The translations under genes and the position numbers were made by a program. The notes under the pieces are model-generated. The model made no database searches and was not told the origin of the DNA. It worked only from the letters and a program-made list of their open reading frames with translations. This document shows positions 46,918-56,361 of a stretch of 64,000 bases of DNA, piece after piece. How positions within the stretch are numbered: position 1 is the first letter of the stretch; each line of letters begins with the position of its first letter. Where the stretch lies: NCBI GenBank assembly GCA_025352045.1, contig JANXUD010000136.1:1-64000 (forward strand). The letters are read 5' to 3'. The DNA comes from Gammaproteobacteria bacterium (GTDB lineage: Bacteria > Pseudomonadota > Gammaproteobacteria > Xanthomonadales > Xanthomonadaceae).

Positions 46918-48692
46918 ACAGCACCGGATCGGGCGGCGCCGGCACGCCGCCGTCCCCCTGGCGCACCTATCGCCGCCTGCTCTCCTATGCGCTGCCGTAC
47001 CGCCTGATGCTGCTGGCGGCGGGCGCGGGCATGGTGGTGGAGGCGGGCGCGGCCGCGGCCTTCACTTCGCTGATGAAACCGATGGTCGACCAGACCTTCG
47101 TGCAGCACAACGCCGCGGTCCGCTGGACCCTGCCGATGGCCGTCGTCGGCCTGTTCGTGCTGCGCGGCCTGGCGACCTGGGTGACCGACGTCGGCATGGC
47201 GCGTTCCGGGCGCAGCGTGGTCCGCGACCTGCGCACGACGGTGCTGGCCAAGTACCTGCGCCTTCCGAGCGAGCGCTTCGACCGCGAGCCGGTGGCCGCC
47301 CTGGTGTCGCGCCTGAACTACGACACCGAGCAGGTCACCCAGGCCACCAGCGAGGCGCTGAAGGTGGTGGTGACCGACAGCCTGACCATCGTGTCCCTGC
47401 TGTGCGTGATGCTGTACCAGAGCGTGCGCGTGACCCTGGCCATGCTGGTCGTGGCGCCACTGATCGCGGCCATCTCCGGTTACGTCGGCGCGCGCTACCG
47501 GCGCATCAACCGCGGCATCCAGACCGGCGTGGCGAGCATGGCCCAGGCCGCCGAGGAAGTGCTGTCGGCGCAGCAGGAAGTGAAGATCTACGGCGCCCAG
47601 GCACAGGAAGCCGAGCGCTATCGCGCCCTGGCGCAGCGCAATCTCCGGCTCAATTTGAAGGTCGAGTCGACCCGGGCGAGTGCCTCGTCGGTGGTGCAGG
47701 TGCTGGCCGCCGGCGCGCTGGCGGTGATCCTGGTCGTCGCCGGCCGCGAAGCTGCGGCCGGGCGCATGAGCGCAGGCAGTTTCGTCGCGCTGATGATGGC
47801 GATGATGGCCCTGATCCCCTCGCTCAAGCGGGTCACCAATATCCAGAGTTCCGTGCAGCGCGGAATCGCTGCCGCGGAGCGCCTGTTCGCCGTGGTCGAC
47901 GAAGACGACGAGCCCGACCGCGGCACGCATCCGCTCGGGCGCGCGCGTGGCGAACTGGTGTTCGAGAACGTGTCGCTGCGCTACGACGGCGCGCCTGCCC
48001 CGGCCCTGGACGGCGTCAGCTTCCGCGCCTCGCCGGGGACCGTCACCGCGATCGTGGGCCGCTCCGGCAGCGGCAAGTCCAGCCTTATCCGCCTGCTGCC
48101 GCGCTTTTACCAGCCCAGTGGCGGCCGCGTCCTGCTCGACGGGGTGGCGCTGGAAGACTACCGGCTGTCGGACCTGCGCCGGCAGATCGCCCTGGTCGGG
48201 CAACGGGTGATGCTGTTCGACGACAGCGTCGGCGCCAACATCGCCTACGGCCAGGCGGATGCCGACGCGGGCGCGCTGCGCCGCGTCGCCGATGCCGCCA
48301 ATGCCAGCGAGTTCATCGACCGCCTGGCCAGCGGCATGGACACGCCCATCGGCGAGAACGGCGGCCTGCTGTCGGGCGGCCAGCGCCAGCGCGTGGCGAT
48401 CGCCCGCGCCATGCTCAAGGACGCGCCGATCCTGGTGCTCGACGAGGCGACGGCCGCGCTCGACAACGAATCCGAACGCCTGGTGCAGGACGCGCTCAAC
48501 CACCTGATCCCCGACCGCACCACGCTGGTGATCGCGCATCGCCTGTCCACCATCGAACACGCCGACCAGGTGCTGGTGCTGGACCAGGGCCGACTGGTGG
48601 AGCGGGGCACGCATGCCGAACTGCTGGCGCGCGACGGCCTGTACGCGCACCTGCACAGGATGCAGTTCCGCGAGGACGCGTCGGCCCCGTGA
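46914..48692 (+). CDS. msbA: Lipid A export ABC transporter MsbA
   Basis: Fused TMD-NBD; YRRLLSYALPYRLMLLAAGAGMVVEAG; GRSGSGKSSLIRLLPRFYQP; ENGGLLSGGQRQRVAIARAML. Confidence 0.94.
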   Translation: MNSTGSGGAGTPPSPWRTYRRLLSYALPYRLMLLAAGAGMVVEAGAAAAFTSLMKPMVDQTFVQHNAAVRWTLPMAVVGLFVLRGLATWVTDVGMARSGRSVVRDLRTTVLAKYLRLPSERFDREPVAALVSRLNYDTEQVTQATSEALKVVVTDSLTIVSLLCVMLYQSVRVTLAMLVVAPLIAAISGYVGARYRRINRGIQTGVASMAQAAEEVLSAQQEVKIYGAQAQEAERYRALAQRNLRLNLKVESTRASASSVVQVLAAGALAVILVVAGREAAAGRMSAGSFVALMMAMMALIPSLKRVTNIQSSVQRGIAAAERLFAVVDEDDEPDRGTHPLGRARGELVFENVSLRYDGAPAPALDGVSFRASPGTVTAIVGRSGSGKSSLIRLLPRFYQPSGGRVLLDGVALEDYRLSDLRRQIALVGQRVMLFDDSVGANIAYGQADADAGALRRVADAANASEFIDRLASGMDTPIGENGGLLSGGQRQRVAIARAMLKDAPILVLDEATAALDNESERLVQDALNHLIPDRTTLVIAHRLSTIEHADQVLVLDQGRLVERGTHAELLARDGLYAHLHRMQFREDASAP

Positions 48693-49693
48693 GCGCCGCG
48701 CTGGAACAATGGCTGCAGGCGCGCTGGTACGGCGGCGAGCGTCCTGGCCTGGGCCTTCGTGCGCTGGCCGGCGGGTATCGCCTTGCCGGGGCGCTGGCGG
48801 CGCGCGGCGTGGTGTCGATCCGCGTCGGCGTGCCCGTGCTGGTGGTCGGCAACTTCACCGCGGGTGGCGCGGGCAAGACGCCGCTGGTGATCGCCCTGGC
48901 GCGTTGGTTGTTGGCCGCCGGCCGCCGGCCAGCCGTACTCAGCCGCGGCCACGGCCGGCGCGGGAAGGGACCCATGGAAGTGCAGGCGAAGACCCCGGCC
49001 TCGGAGTGTGGCGACGAGCCGCGACTGATCTTCGAGGCCACCGGCGTGCCGGTGTTCGTCGACGCGGATCGGGTCGCGGGCGCGGCGGCGGCGATCGCTG
49101 CCGGCGCCCGGGTCCTGGTCTGCGATGACGGCCTGCAACACCGGCGCCTGGCCCGTGACATCGAGATCGAAGTCGTGGATGGCGCGCGCGGCTACGGCAA
49201 CGGCCTGCTGCTGCCGGCCGGGCCGCTGCGCGAAGGCCCCAGGGCCTGCGACTTCCGCGTGGTCAATGGCGACGCGGCCAACGGCGTCGCGCGGCCCGGG
49301 GACTGGACGATGCAACTGGCGCCGCAGGCGGCGCGCGCGCTCGACGATCCGGCGCGGTCGCGCGCGCTCGCAGGATTCCGGGGCGCCCCCGCGGATGCCG
49401 TCGCAGCGATCGGCAATCCCGCGCGCTTCTTCGCGATGCTCCAGGCGCAGGGACTGGCCTTGCGCACGCATCCCTTTCCCGACCACCATGGCTTCGTCGC
49501 CGTCGACTTCGCGGGCATGCCCGGGCCACTGCTGATGACCTCGAAGGATGCCGTGAAGTGCCGCGGCCTCGGGCTTGCGGATGCCTGGGACATCGGCGTC
49601 GAGGCCGAGCTTGACCCGGGCTTCTACGAGGCGCTGGCGCGGCGGCTGGACGCGCTTGCCACGGCCGCGGGCGGACCCGATGCCCGGGCCTGA
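48689..49693 (+). CDS. lpxK: Tetraacyldisaccharide 4'-kinase
   Basis: [67 protein letters not shown]. Confidence 0.95.
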   Translation: MSAALEQWLQARWYGGERPGLGLRALAGGYRLAGALAARGVVSIRVGVPVLVVGNFTAGGAGKTPLVIALARWLLAAGRRPAVLSRGHGRRGKGPMEVQAKTPASECGDEPRLIFEATGVPVFVDADRVAGAAAAIAAGARVLVCDDGLQHRRLARDIEIEVVDGARGYGNGLLLPAGPLREGPRACDFRVVNGDAANGVARPGDWTMQLAPQAARALDDPARSRALAGFRGAPADAVAAIGNPARFFAMLQAQGLALRTHPFPDHHGFVAVDFAGMPGPLLMTSKDAVKCRGLGLADAWDIGVEAELDPGFYEALARRLDALATAAGGPDARA

Positions 49694-50456
49694 CTTCATC
49701 GTCGCCATCCCCGCGCGATTCGGCGCCACCCGGCTACCGGGCAAGCCCTTGCTGTCGATCGCCGGCGAGCCGATGATCCTGCACGTGGTCCGGCGCGCGC
49801 TCGCCGCGGGCGCGCTGCAGGTCGTGGTCGCCACCGACGATGAACGCATCGTCCGCGCCCTTGATCGCCAGCCGGTGACGGTGTGCATGACCTCGCCCGA
49901 GCACGCCTCGGGCACCGATCGCCTCGCCGAATGCGCGCGCCTGCTGCACTGGCCGGACGATCGCATCGTGGTCAACCTGCAGGGCGACGAGCCTTTCGCA
50001 CCGCCCGAGGGCATCCGCGCAGTCGCGCGCGTCCTCGCCGACTCGGAGGCGGAGATGGCCACCCTGGCCGTCCCGGTCGAAGACAGCGACACGCTGTTCG
50101 ATCCGAATGCGGTGAAGGTCGCCTGCGATGCCCGCGGCCATGCCCTGTATTTCAGCCGCGCGCCGATTCCCTGGCCGCGCGACCGCTTCGCGACGGACCG
50201 CGTCTCGCCGCCGCCGCCCGGTGCGCTGCGGCACATCGGCATCTATGCCTATCGCGCGGGCTTCCTGCAACGCTTCGCGGCGCTGCCGCGCGGCCGGCTG
50301 GAACAGCTCGAATCGCTGGAGCAACTGCGCGCACTGGAAGCCGGTGCACGGATCGCGGTGGGCATCAGTCCGGTGCCGTTTGCACCGGGCGTGGACAGCG
50401 CCGCGGACCTGGCACGCGCCGACCAGCGCGCCCGCGCGGACGCAGCCGCACGATGA
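49680..50456 (+). CDS. kdsB: 3-deoxy-manno-octulosonate cytidylyltransferase
   Basis: [53 protein letters not shown]. Confidence 0.95.
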   Translation: MPGPDFIVAIPARFGATRLPGKPLLSIAGEPMILHVVRRALAAGALQVVVATDDERIVRALDRQPVTVCMTSPEHASGTDRLAECARLLHWPDDRIVVNLQGDEPFAPPEGIRAVARVLADSEAEMATLAVPVEDSDTLFDPNAVKVACDARGHALYFSRAPIPWPRDRFATDRVSPPPPGALRHIGIYAYRAGFLQRFAALPRGRLEQLESLEQLRALEAGARIAVGISPVPFAPGVDSAADLARADQRARADAAAR

Positions 50457-50478
50457 GCTGCGGATCGGCGCGCTAGCC

Positions 50479-51570
50479 GTGTCACCCGCAGTCGCCCTGG
50501 TCGACGCCTCGCAACCGGCGCGCTGGCGTGAAGCGCTGCGCGGGCTCCCGCATGCGTTCGGGCACGGCCCGGAATACGTCCAGGCCGCGGCCGATGTCGC
50601 GGCCGCTTCCGCGATGCTTTTGGTGTGGACGCGGGGTGCTGCGCGCGCCGCCTGCCCGCTGCTGGTCCGGGACGGCCCGTGGGGCCAGGAACTTTCGACG
50701 CCGCCCGGCTTCGCCGGGCTCACTTTGTCCGGCGATCCCCATGGCCTGGCCGCCGAGTGGACCGACGCATGCCGCGCACTCGGCGCCGTCTGCGCCTACA
50801 TCCAGCTTTCTCCATGGCTGGATCCGTCCGCCCTGTCGCCCGGCGCCTGGGCGACGCACGACGCGCGCATCGCACCCGCCGCGGACTGCCTGTTGTGGGA
50901 CCTGGCGCCCGTCCCCGAGACCTTGCTGGCCGGGATGTCGTCCAAGCATCGCCAACTGCTGCGCAAGTGGCTGCGTGGATCGCCACGGATCGTCGATGAC
51001 CAGGCCGAACTGCAGGCGCGGTTCCCGGCGCTGTATGCCGGCTTCATCGCGCGTCGCGCCGTGTCGCCCGCCTATCGCTACGACGCTGGCGCGCTGGCGT
51101 GCGTCCTCGGCGTGCCGGACAGCTTCCTGCTTGGCGCCCGCGGCGAGGATGGCGGCATCGAGACTGCCACCCTGTTCGTGTCCGCAGACGGTCGCGGCGA
51201 CAGCTTTCTCAATGCCGCCACGCCTATCGGGCGCGCGCATTCGCGCGGCTTGTACTGGCTGGGGGCGCTACGCCTGCGCGAGATGGGCGTGCGCGAACTG
51301 AACCTGGGCGGCGGTGTCGCCGGCGACGCGGGACTGGCGGACTTCAAGCAGCGCCTGGGCGCGATCCCGCGCGCGACGCAGGCAATCCACCAGGTGCTCG
51401 ACCGCCCGCGCTTCGCGCGTGCCTGCGCCGACGCCGGCCTGGATGCGGCTGCCCCGGGCGGCTGGTTTCCGCCCTGGCGGGGACCGGCGCCAACCCTTCA
51501 GGCTGGCGCGCAGACCAGCACTTGCTTGCGCGAGGAAGCCGAGGCGGGGGAGCGGTCGAAGTCGCCGTAG
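50479..51570 (+). CDS. FemAB/GNAT-like acyltransferase (BioF2-like)
   Basis: LLAGMSSKHRQLLRKWLRGSPRIVDD...LYAGFIARRAVSPAYRY...GLYWLGALRLREMGVRELNLGGGVAGDAGLADFKQRLGA; GTG start inferred. Confidence 0.7.
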   Translation: MSPAVALVDASQPARWREALRGLPHAFGHGPEYVQAAADVAAASAMLLVWTRGAARAACPLLVRDGPWGQELSTPPGFAGLTLSGDPHGLAAEWTDACRALGAVCAYIQLSPWLDPSALSPGAWATHDARIAPAADCLLWDLAPVPETLLAGMSSKHRQLLRKWLRGSPRIVDDQAELQARFPALYAGFIARRAVSPAYRYDAGALACVLGVPDSFLLGARGEDGGIETATLFVSADGRGDSFLNAATPIGRAHSRGLYWLGALRLREMGVRELNLGGGVAGDAGLADFKQRLGAIPRATQAIHQVLDRPRFARACADAGLDAAAPGGWFPPWRGPAPTLQAGAQTSTCLREEAEAGERSKSP

Positions 51571-52289
51571 TCGGCGACGATGCGCAGCCCGGCATCGGCA
51601 AGCAGGCGGCGGACCTCGTCCGGATGGAACTGGCGGATTGCGTAACGCGTGGCGGCGATCGGTCGCGAAGGATCGGCCAAGTCCACCAGCCGCCACTCCA
51701 GGTGCAGGATGCTGGCGGCTTCGTCGAAGCGCGCGTCCTCGCGCAGCTCGAGCCGCCGCGCGCCATCCACGATGCTGCGCGAAAGCGAGTCGCGCCGCTC
51801 GCGGCGCAGGACATCGAGGTTGGGCCGGTAGATGTCGAAGGCGTAGCGGCCATCGGGCGCGAGCAATGCGCGCGCGGCCGAGAACGCCATGCCGAGGTCG
51901 CGCGGCGTCGGCAACATCTGCAGGGTGTTGAAGCAGCAGAACACCAGGTCGAAGCTGCCGTTTACGGGCGGCGCGCGCAGGTCGCCCTCGACCCATTCGA
52001 CCTCCGGGAAGATCAGGCGCGCCTTGTCCAGCATGCCCGCGGCGGCGTCCACCCCGACGGCGTGGATCGGTTCGCCCGGATGCGCGGCGCGCAGGCTGGC
52101 ATGGATCGGCGCCAGCACCACGCCGGTGCCGCAACCCAGTTCCAGCACCGAGCGATCGCCCGGCCTCGGCAGGCTTCCATAGAAGTCGAGGAACGGGGTG
52201 CGGTCGCCTTCCACCAGGTCGTAGTGGTCGGCCCAGGCATCATAGGGCGATGCCGTCGGCTGCAGGTGGTCGCTGCCAGGTCGGGTCAT
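51498..52289 (-). CDS. Class I SAM-dependent methyltransferase
   Basis: SPYDAWADHYDLV; VLELGCGTGVVLAPI; FDLVFCCFNTLQMLPTPRDL. Confidence 0.88.
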   Translation of the reverse strand: MTRPGSDHLQPTASPYDAWADHYDLVEGDRTPFLDFYGSLPRPGDRSVLELGCGTGVVLAPIHASLRAAHPGEPIHAVGVDAAAGMLDKARLIFPEVEWVEGDLRAPPVNGSFDLVFCCFNTLQMLPTPRDLGMAFSAARALLAPDGRYAFDIYRPNLDVLRRERRDSLSRSIVDGARRLELREDARFDEAASILHLEWRLVDLADPSRPIAATRYAIRQFHPDEVRRLLADAGLRIVADYGDFDRSPASASSRKQVLVCAPA

Positions 52290-52296
52290 GGGGAGA

Positions 52297-53043
52297 TCAT
52301 GCGCCAGGCGAAGGCGAAGGCGCGGGCGCGGGCGATTCGGCGCGAAGCGAATCGGCGATGATCGCATCGGCGATGAACGCGGGATCGTCCTGCATCAACG
52401 CGGGCAGCAACTGCATTCCCGGGCCCGTCCAGGCCGGCAGGAATTCCAGCGCGATGCCGGCCTGGGCGAAGCGGGCCGGATCGTAGAGGGCGCGGCCACC
52501 CGGCGCATTCAGGTAATGGCTGGCGCCCAGCGCGGAAGCGATCGCCAGCACGCGGTCCTGGCCCCGCAGCGCCGCGGGCAGGCCCAGCGAGGAACTGCGG
52601 CAGAACTTGCAGTCGATGCCGAGCAAGCCGGCAGCCAGCCGCAATCCGTCCTCGAGGTAGTCGACCACGCCATCGAGCGGTGCGTGCAGGAAGGCGCGCA
52701 GGCTCGCGGCCGCGGTGCCGGTCGCGGCGGCGATCCAGGGCAGGGCGGCCAGCCGGGAATCCATGCGCGCCCGCGCATCGTCGGCGAAGGCGAGGTCGGC
52801 GATGCGCACATCGCGCGGCTGTGCGGCGAGCGGCAGCGTCAGCCAATGCGCGCCGGCGGGCCCGGGCACCTCGCAGCGATGCACGCGTCCCCGCCGCGGG
52901 AACTGCACGCAGTCGAACAGCACGAACTGGTCGGCCTGCGCCAGCAGCCGGAAATAGCCTGCGTAGGGGAAGAAGTAGGGCTGCATCACGGCGATGCGGT
53001 GCTGCCGGGTGGCAGCGCGGCCGGCAAGCGTCGGCGCGCTCAT
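52297..53043 (-). CDS. WbqC family protein
   Basis: RIAVMQPYFFPYAGYFRLLAQADQFVLFDCVQFPRRGRVHRC. Confidence 0.88.
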   Translation of the reverse strand: MSAPTLAGRAATRQHRIAVMQPYFFPYAGYFRLLAQADQFVLFDCVQFPRRGRVHRCEVPGPAGAHWLTLPLAAQPRDVRIADLAFADDARARMDSRLAALPWIAAATGTAAASLRAFLHAPLDGVVDYLEDGLRLAAGLLGIDCKFCRSSSLGLPAALRGQDRVLAIASALGASHYLNAPGGRALYDPARFAQAGIALEFLPAWTGPGMQLLPALMQDDPAFIADAIIADSLRAESPAPAPSPSPGA

Positions 53044-53963
53044 GGCGTCGTGCGCGCCGCGAGGCCCGGGCCGCCGGGCACGTCGTCGCCGCGCCAGTGG
53101 CGGAACATCTCCTCCGCGGTGTGCAGTACGCCTGCCGCGCGCAAGGTGGCGAACTGCTGGTCATCGAAACACTGGTGGCGGAATTCGGCGGCCACAGCCT
53201 CGGGTGTGTCGAGCGCCAGCCAGCGACGCCAATGCCAGGCAAGGTGCTCGCCAAAGTAACCGTCGTGCACCTCGAACACGCGCCGGATATTGGCGACCTT
53301 GCGCGCGAATCGTTCTGCCGTGGTGAATGGAACGTGGGCGATGAGCAGGTCGTCGGCAACCCCGCGACGCAGGCCGTCGCCGATCCCGTCCACCGCATGC
53401 CCGCCGTCGTGCATGTTGCCGATGCAGCCCGGGCGGGCTGCGACCTTCGGCACCGGCACGCCGCGGATCCAGGGCAGGCCGGCGCCGGCGTCCAGTCGCT
53501 CGCGGAAGTCTTCGACCGGTTGGGTCACCAGCCACAGGCCCTGCGCCGCGCGCGGCGGTGCGTGATCGGGCGTCATCAACCCGCCCTGCGTGGACAGCGG
53601 CACGTTGTAGCGATGCACGGTCAGCACGTCGTTGTCGCGCAGGCTGGCGCAGTCGCGCAGGCGACCCGAGGCGGGGATCCAGAATTCATCGGCGTCCAGG
53701 AAGATGACGCGGTCGGCGCCGCTGTCACGGGCGATGGCGACGTTCAGCCGGGCCCATCCCTGCGCATCAGGGTCCTGGTCGCTGAAGCGGTGCAGGCCCA
53801 GGTCGCCATCCGCGCGGTGCGCTTCGAGCCACTCCAGGCTGCCGTCAGTCGAGCCGGCATCGATCGCGTCGATCCGCTCCACCCCGATCGCGCGCAGCTG
53901 CGACATACAATGGGGCAAGAGGTCGAGTTCGTCCTTGACCCCGAGTATCGCGACGATCTTCAT
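53040..53963 (-). CDS. Glycosyltransferase family 2 protein
   Basis: KIVAILGVKDELDLLPHCMSQLRAIGVERIDAIDAGSTDGSLEWLE; RVIFLDADEFWIP. Confidence 0.88.
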   Translation of the reverse strand: MKIVAILGVKDELDLLPHCMSQLRAIGVERIDAIDAGSTDGSLEWLEAHRADGDLGLHRFSDQDPDAQGWARLNVAIARDSGADRVIFLDADEFWIPASGRLRDCASLRDNDVLTVHRYNVPLSTQGGLMTPDHAPPRAAQGLWLVTQPVEDFRERLDAGAGLPWIRGVPVPKVAARPGCIGNMHDGGHAVDGIGDGLRRGVADDLLIAHVPFTTAERFARKVANIRRVFEVHDGYFGEHLAWHWRRWLALDTPEAVAAEFRHQCFDDQQFATLRAAGVLHTAEEMFRHWRGDDVPGGPGLAARTTP

Positions 53964-53989
53964 TGCGCTTGCATGGACCCCGTGAACCG

Positions 53990-55330
53990 ATGACGACAGA
54001 CGCCAGCATGATCGCAGATTTGCTCGAGCTGCATGCCGCGGAGATTCCGGTCTGGGGTCATTTGCCTGCGGCGATGCGATTCAAGCAGGCGGTGGTGGCG
54101 CGGCTTGGGCCCGAGGCCGCGTTCGCCGCCTGTCGTCCCCACCTGGGCGTGCCCGGGCTGGATCGCCTGCAGGCGCTGCCGGTGCGCGCGATGCATGACG
54201 CGGCGCGCGAAGCCGGTGCGATCGTCGGCGAGCTCTGGGAGGGCGGCCGCCGCTTCGAGCGGCCGTCGATGCGCGTGCATGGGCCGCATCGGCACGGGCA
54301 GGCGTCGCTGCCCGGCGTGGACCGCTCGGCCTGGCTCGCGCGTTTCGAACAGGTCCGCCTGCGCGGCCGCTCCTCGCTGCTGCACCGGGGCGACGAGGTA
54401 CTGATGGACTACGAAGGCGCCGAATACGCCAGCCTGCCGGACAATCCCGGCTACGACCCGGGCGTGCTGCATGCCGATGGCCGCCGCTTCTGGCACATGG
54501 ACGCCGAGGCGCCCGCGCTGGAGGTTGGCGAGGCCTACCTGCTCAGCGGCAACCACAGCGTCGACTTCGGCCACTGGATCACCGAATACCTTCCGCGGCT
54601 GGCGCTGGCGCGCCTGGCCGGACTGCCGGCGGCGATGCCGGTGATCGTCGACCACATCGTCCCCTCGACCATCCTGGATGCGCTGCCCCTGCTGCTGGGG
54701 CCGGAGACGCCGGTGATCCGCCTGCCGCATCTGTCGGTGGCGTCGGTGGAACGCCTGTGGTGCGCGTCCAATCCGGTCCACACCGGCTTCTACCCGACGC
54801 AATGGAACGACGCGACCTGGTCGGCGATCGGCAGCGAACCGTCGCACCTGGCGACGCTGCTGCGCGAACTGCTGCGCATGTTCGGTCCCCAGGTCGAAGT
54901 CGCTACGGCCAGCGACCGCGTATTCCTCGCCAGGAAGGCGACGCGCAGCAAGAAGAAACTGCTGAACCATGGCGCCATCGAGGCATTGGCGGAGGCGCGC
55001 GGCTTTCGCATCGCGTATCCGGAAGATCTTTCGCTGGTTGAACAGGTGCGCCTGGTGCGCAACGCGCGTTTCCTGATCGCGCCGGAAGGATCCAACGCCC
55101 TGCTGTCGTGGTTCGCACGGGCTGGGGCGCGGGTGGCGATGCTCAGCCCGACCTATGCGCTGCCCCTGCTCGACGTGAATGCCATCCTGCGCGAACTCGG
55201 CGTCGACCTCACCGTGGTCACCGGAGTGGACACGCCGACCGAGGAGGAGTTCTGCCCGTACTGGAACGATTACACGATCGACGCGGGCGGATTCTCGCGC
55301 TTCCTCGACGACTGGCTGGCGGGCGCCTAG
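53990..55330 (+). CDS. Glycosyltransferase family 61 (DUF563) protein
   Basis: GNHSVDFGHWITEYLPRLALARL; FLARKATRSKKKLLN; APEGSNALLSWFARAGARVAMLSP. Confidence 0.82.
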   Translation: MTTDASMIADLLELHAAEIPVWGHLPAAMRFKQAVVARLGPEAAFAACRPHLGVPGLDRLQALPVRAMHDAAREAGAIVGELWEGGRRFERPSMRVHGPHRHGQASLPGVDRSAWLARFEQVRLRGRSSLLHRGDEVLMDYEGAEYASLPDNPGYDPGVLHADGRRFWHMDAEAPALEVGEAYLLSGNHSVDFGHWITEYLPRLALARLAGLPAAMPVIVDHIVPSTILDALPLLLGPETPVIRLPHLSVASVERLWCASNPVHTGFYPTQWNDATWSAIGSEPSHLATLLRELLRMFGPQVEVATASDRVFLARKATRSKKKLLNHGAIEALAEARGFRIAYPEDLSLVEQVRLVRNARFLIAPEGSNALLSWFARAGARVAMLSPTYALPLLDVNAILRELGVDLTVVTGVDTPTEEEFCPYWNDYTIDAGGFSRFLDDWLAGA

Positions 55331-56361
55331 TCCAGCGATTGCAGCACCAGCTCCAGGTGGCCGAGGTGGACCATCAGCCGGTTGCCGTGCTGGTAACCGT
55401 CATAGCAGTTCTCGTACACGACCATCGAATAGCGATGCCGGAGCAATCGGCAGATGTCGAACACGCCCGGGTTGATGAACAGGGGCGAGAAGCATTCGAT
55501 CACGTCCGAGCGCGGACGCTGGAACATGGCGTGCACGAAGCCCGCCCCGTGCGGACCGCCGAGCGCGACCGCGGCATGGGCAATGCGCAGTTGCTCCAGC
55601 ACCGGACGGCCGCCCATGTCCAGCACCTCGAAGCCGTGGCGCGCGACCAGCGCATGCACCTCGTCGGCGTTGACCAGCTCGCGCCCGGCGTTGTTCACCG
55701 CCAGGCGCCGTTCCAGCCACACGCGCCGGGAGGGCGCGGGGACCGATCCGGCGAGCGCGCCGTCCAGCAGGCGCTGGCGCAGCAGTTCGAACAGGCCGGG
55801 GTGGTCCGTCAGTGAGCGCGCGGTGATCGCATCGATGTACCAGGCGTGGGCGAAGCGCACGGGTACGTCCAGTCCGGCGAGGATGCGTTCGCGCGCAATG
55901 CCGAGGACTTCGAGGAACTCCGCGGCGAACGGCGGCAGCACGCCGAAGGCGTAGCAGCCGGTGAAGCCGGAGGCTTCCAGCGCCACGACCTTCACCAGTT
56001 CCTCGGTGATCCAGTGGAAAAAGTTGCGCGAATAGAAATTGCCGACGATGCAGGCCTCGCGCGGGTCGTCCACCACCTCGAAGGGAAGGCGGAAGGCAGC
56101 GGTCTTGCCCTGGAAATCCCGGCCAACTTCGAACGCCAGGCTCCATGTGTCGTAGACGGATTCGAGCGGAACCCTGGCGTCGCCGGCGAGCTGCAAGCCC
56201 AGGGCCGGCAGGTACAGCACGCCCGGAACGCGGCCCACTCGCAGGCCCGGATCGCCGATCGCGCCGGTGGCGATGCGCTCGGTGTGCAACCCGGCGGCCT
56301 CGCCGGAAAACACGGAGGTCGTCACCAGGAGCGCAGGATCGAGCCCCGGGTGCAGGCTCAC
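55327..56361 (-). CDS. Glycosyltransferase family 61 (DUF563) protein
   Basis: GNFYSRNFFHWITEELVKVVALE; VWLERRLAVNNAGRELVN; LGGPHGAGFVHAMFQRPRSDVIECFSP; GTG start inferred. Confidence 0.82.
   Translation of the reverse strand: MSLHPGLDPALLVTTSVFSGEAAGLHTERIATGAIGDPGLRVGRVPGVLYLPALGLQLAGDARVPLESVYDTWSLAFEVGRDFQGKTAAFRLPFEVVDDPREACIVGNFYSRNFFHWITEELVKVVALEASGFTGCYAFGVLPPFAAEFLEVLGIARERILAGLDVPVRFAHAWYIDAITARSLTDHPGLFELLRQRLLDGALAGSVPAPSRRVWLERRLAVNNAGRELVNADEVHALVARHGFEVLDMGGRPVLEQLRIAHAAVALGGPHGAGFVHAMFQRPRSDVIECFSPLFINPGVFDICRLLRHRYSMVVYENCYDGYQHGNRLMVHLGHLELVLQSLD

Noticed and set aside
50453-50478. ATG at the kdsB stop as start of the downstream acyltransferase
   Set aside because: That frame reads MSCGSAR and is not the frame of the acyltransferase, whose coding frame is best started at GTG 50479.
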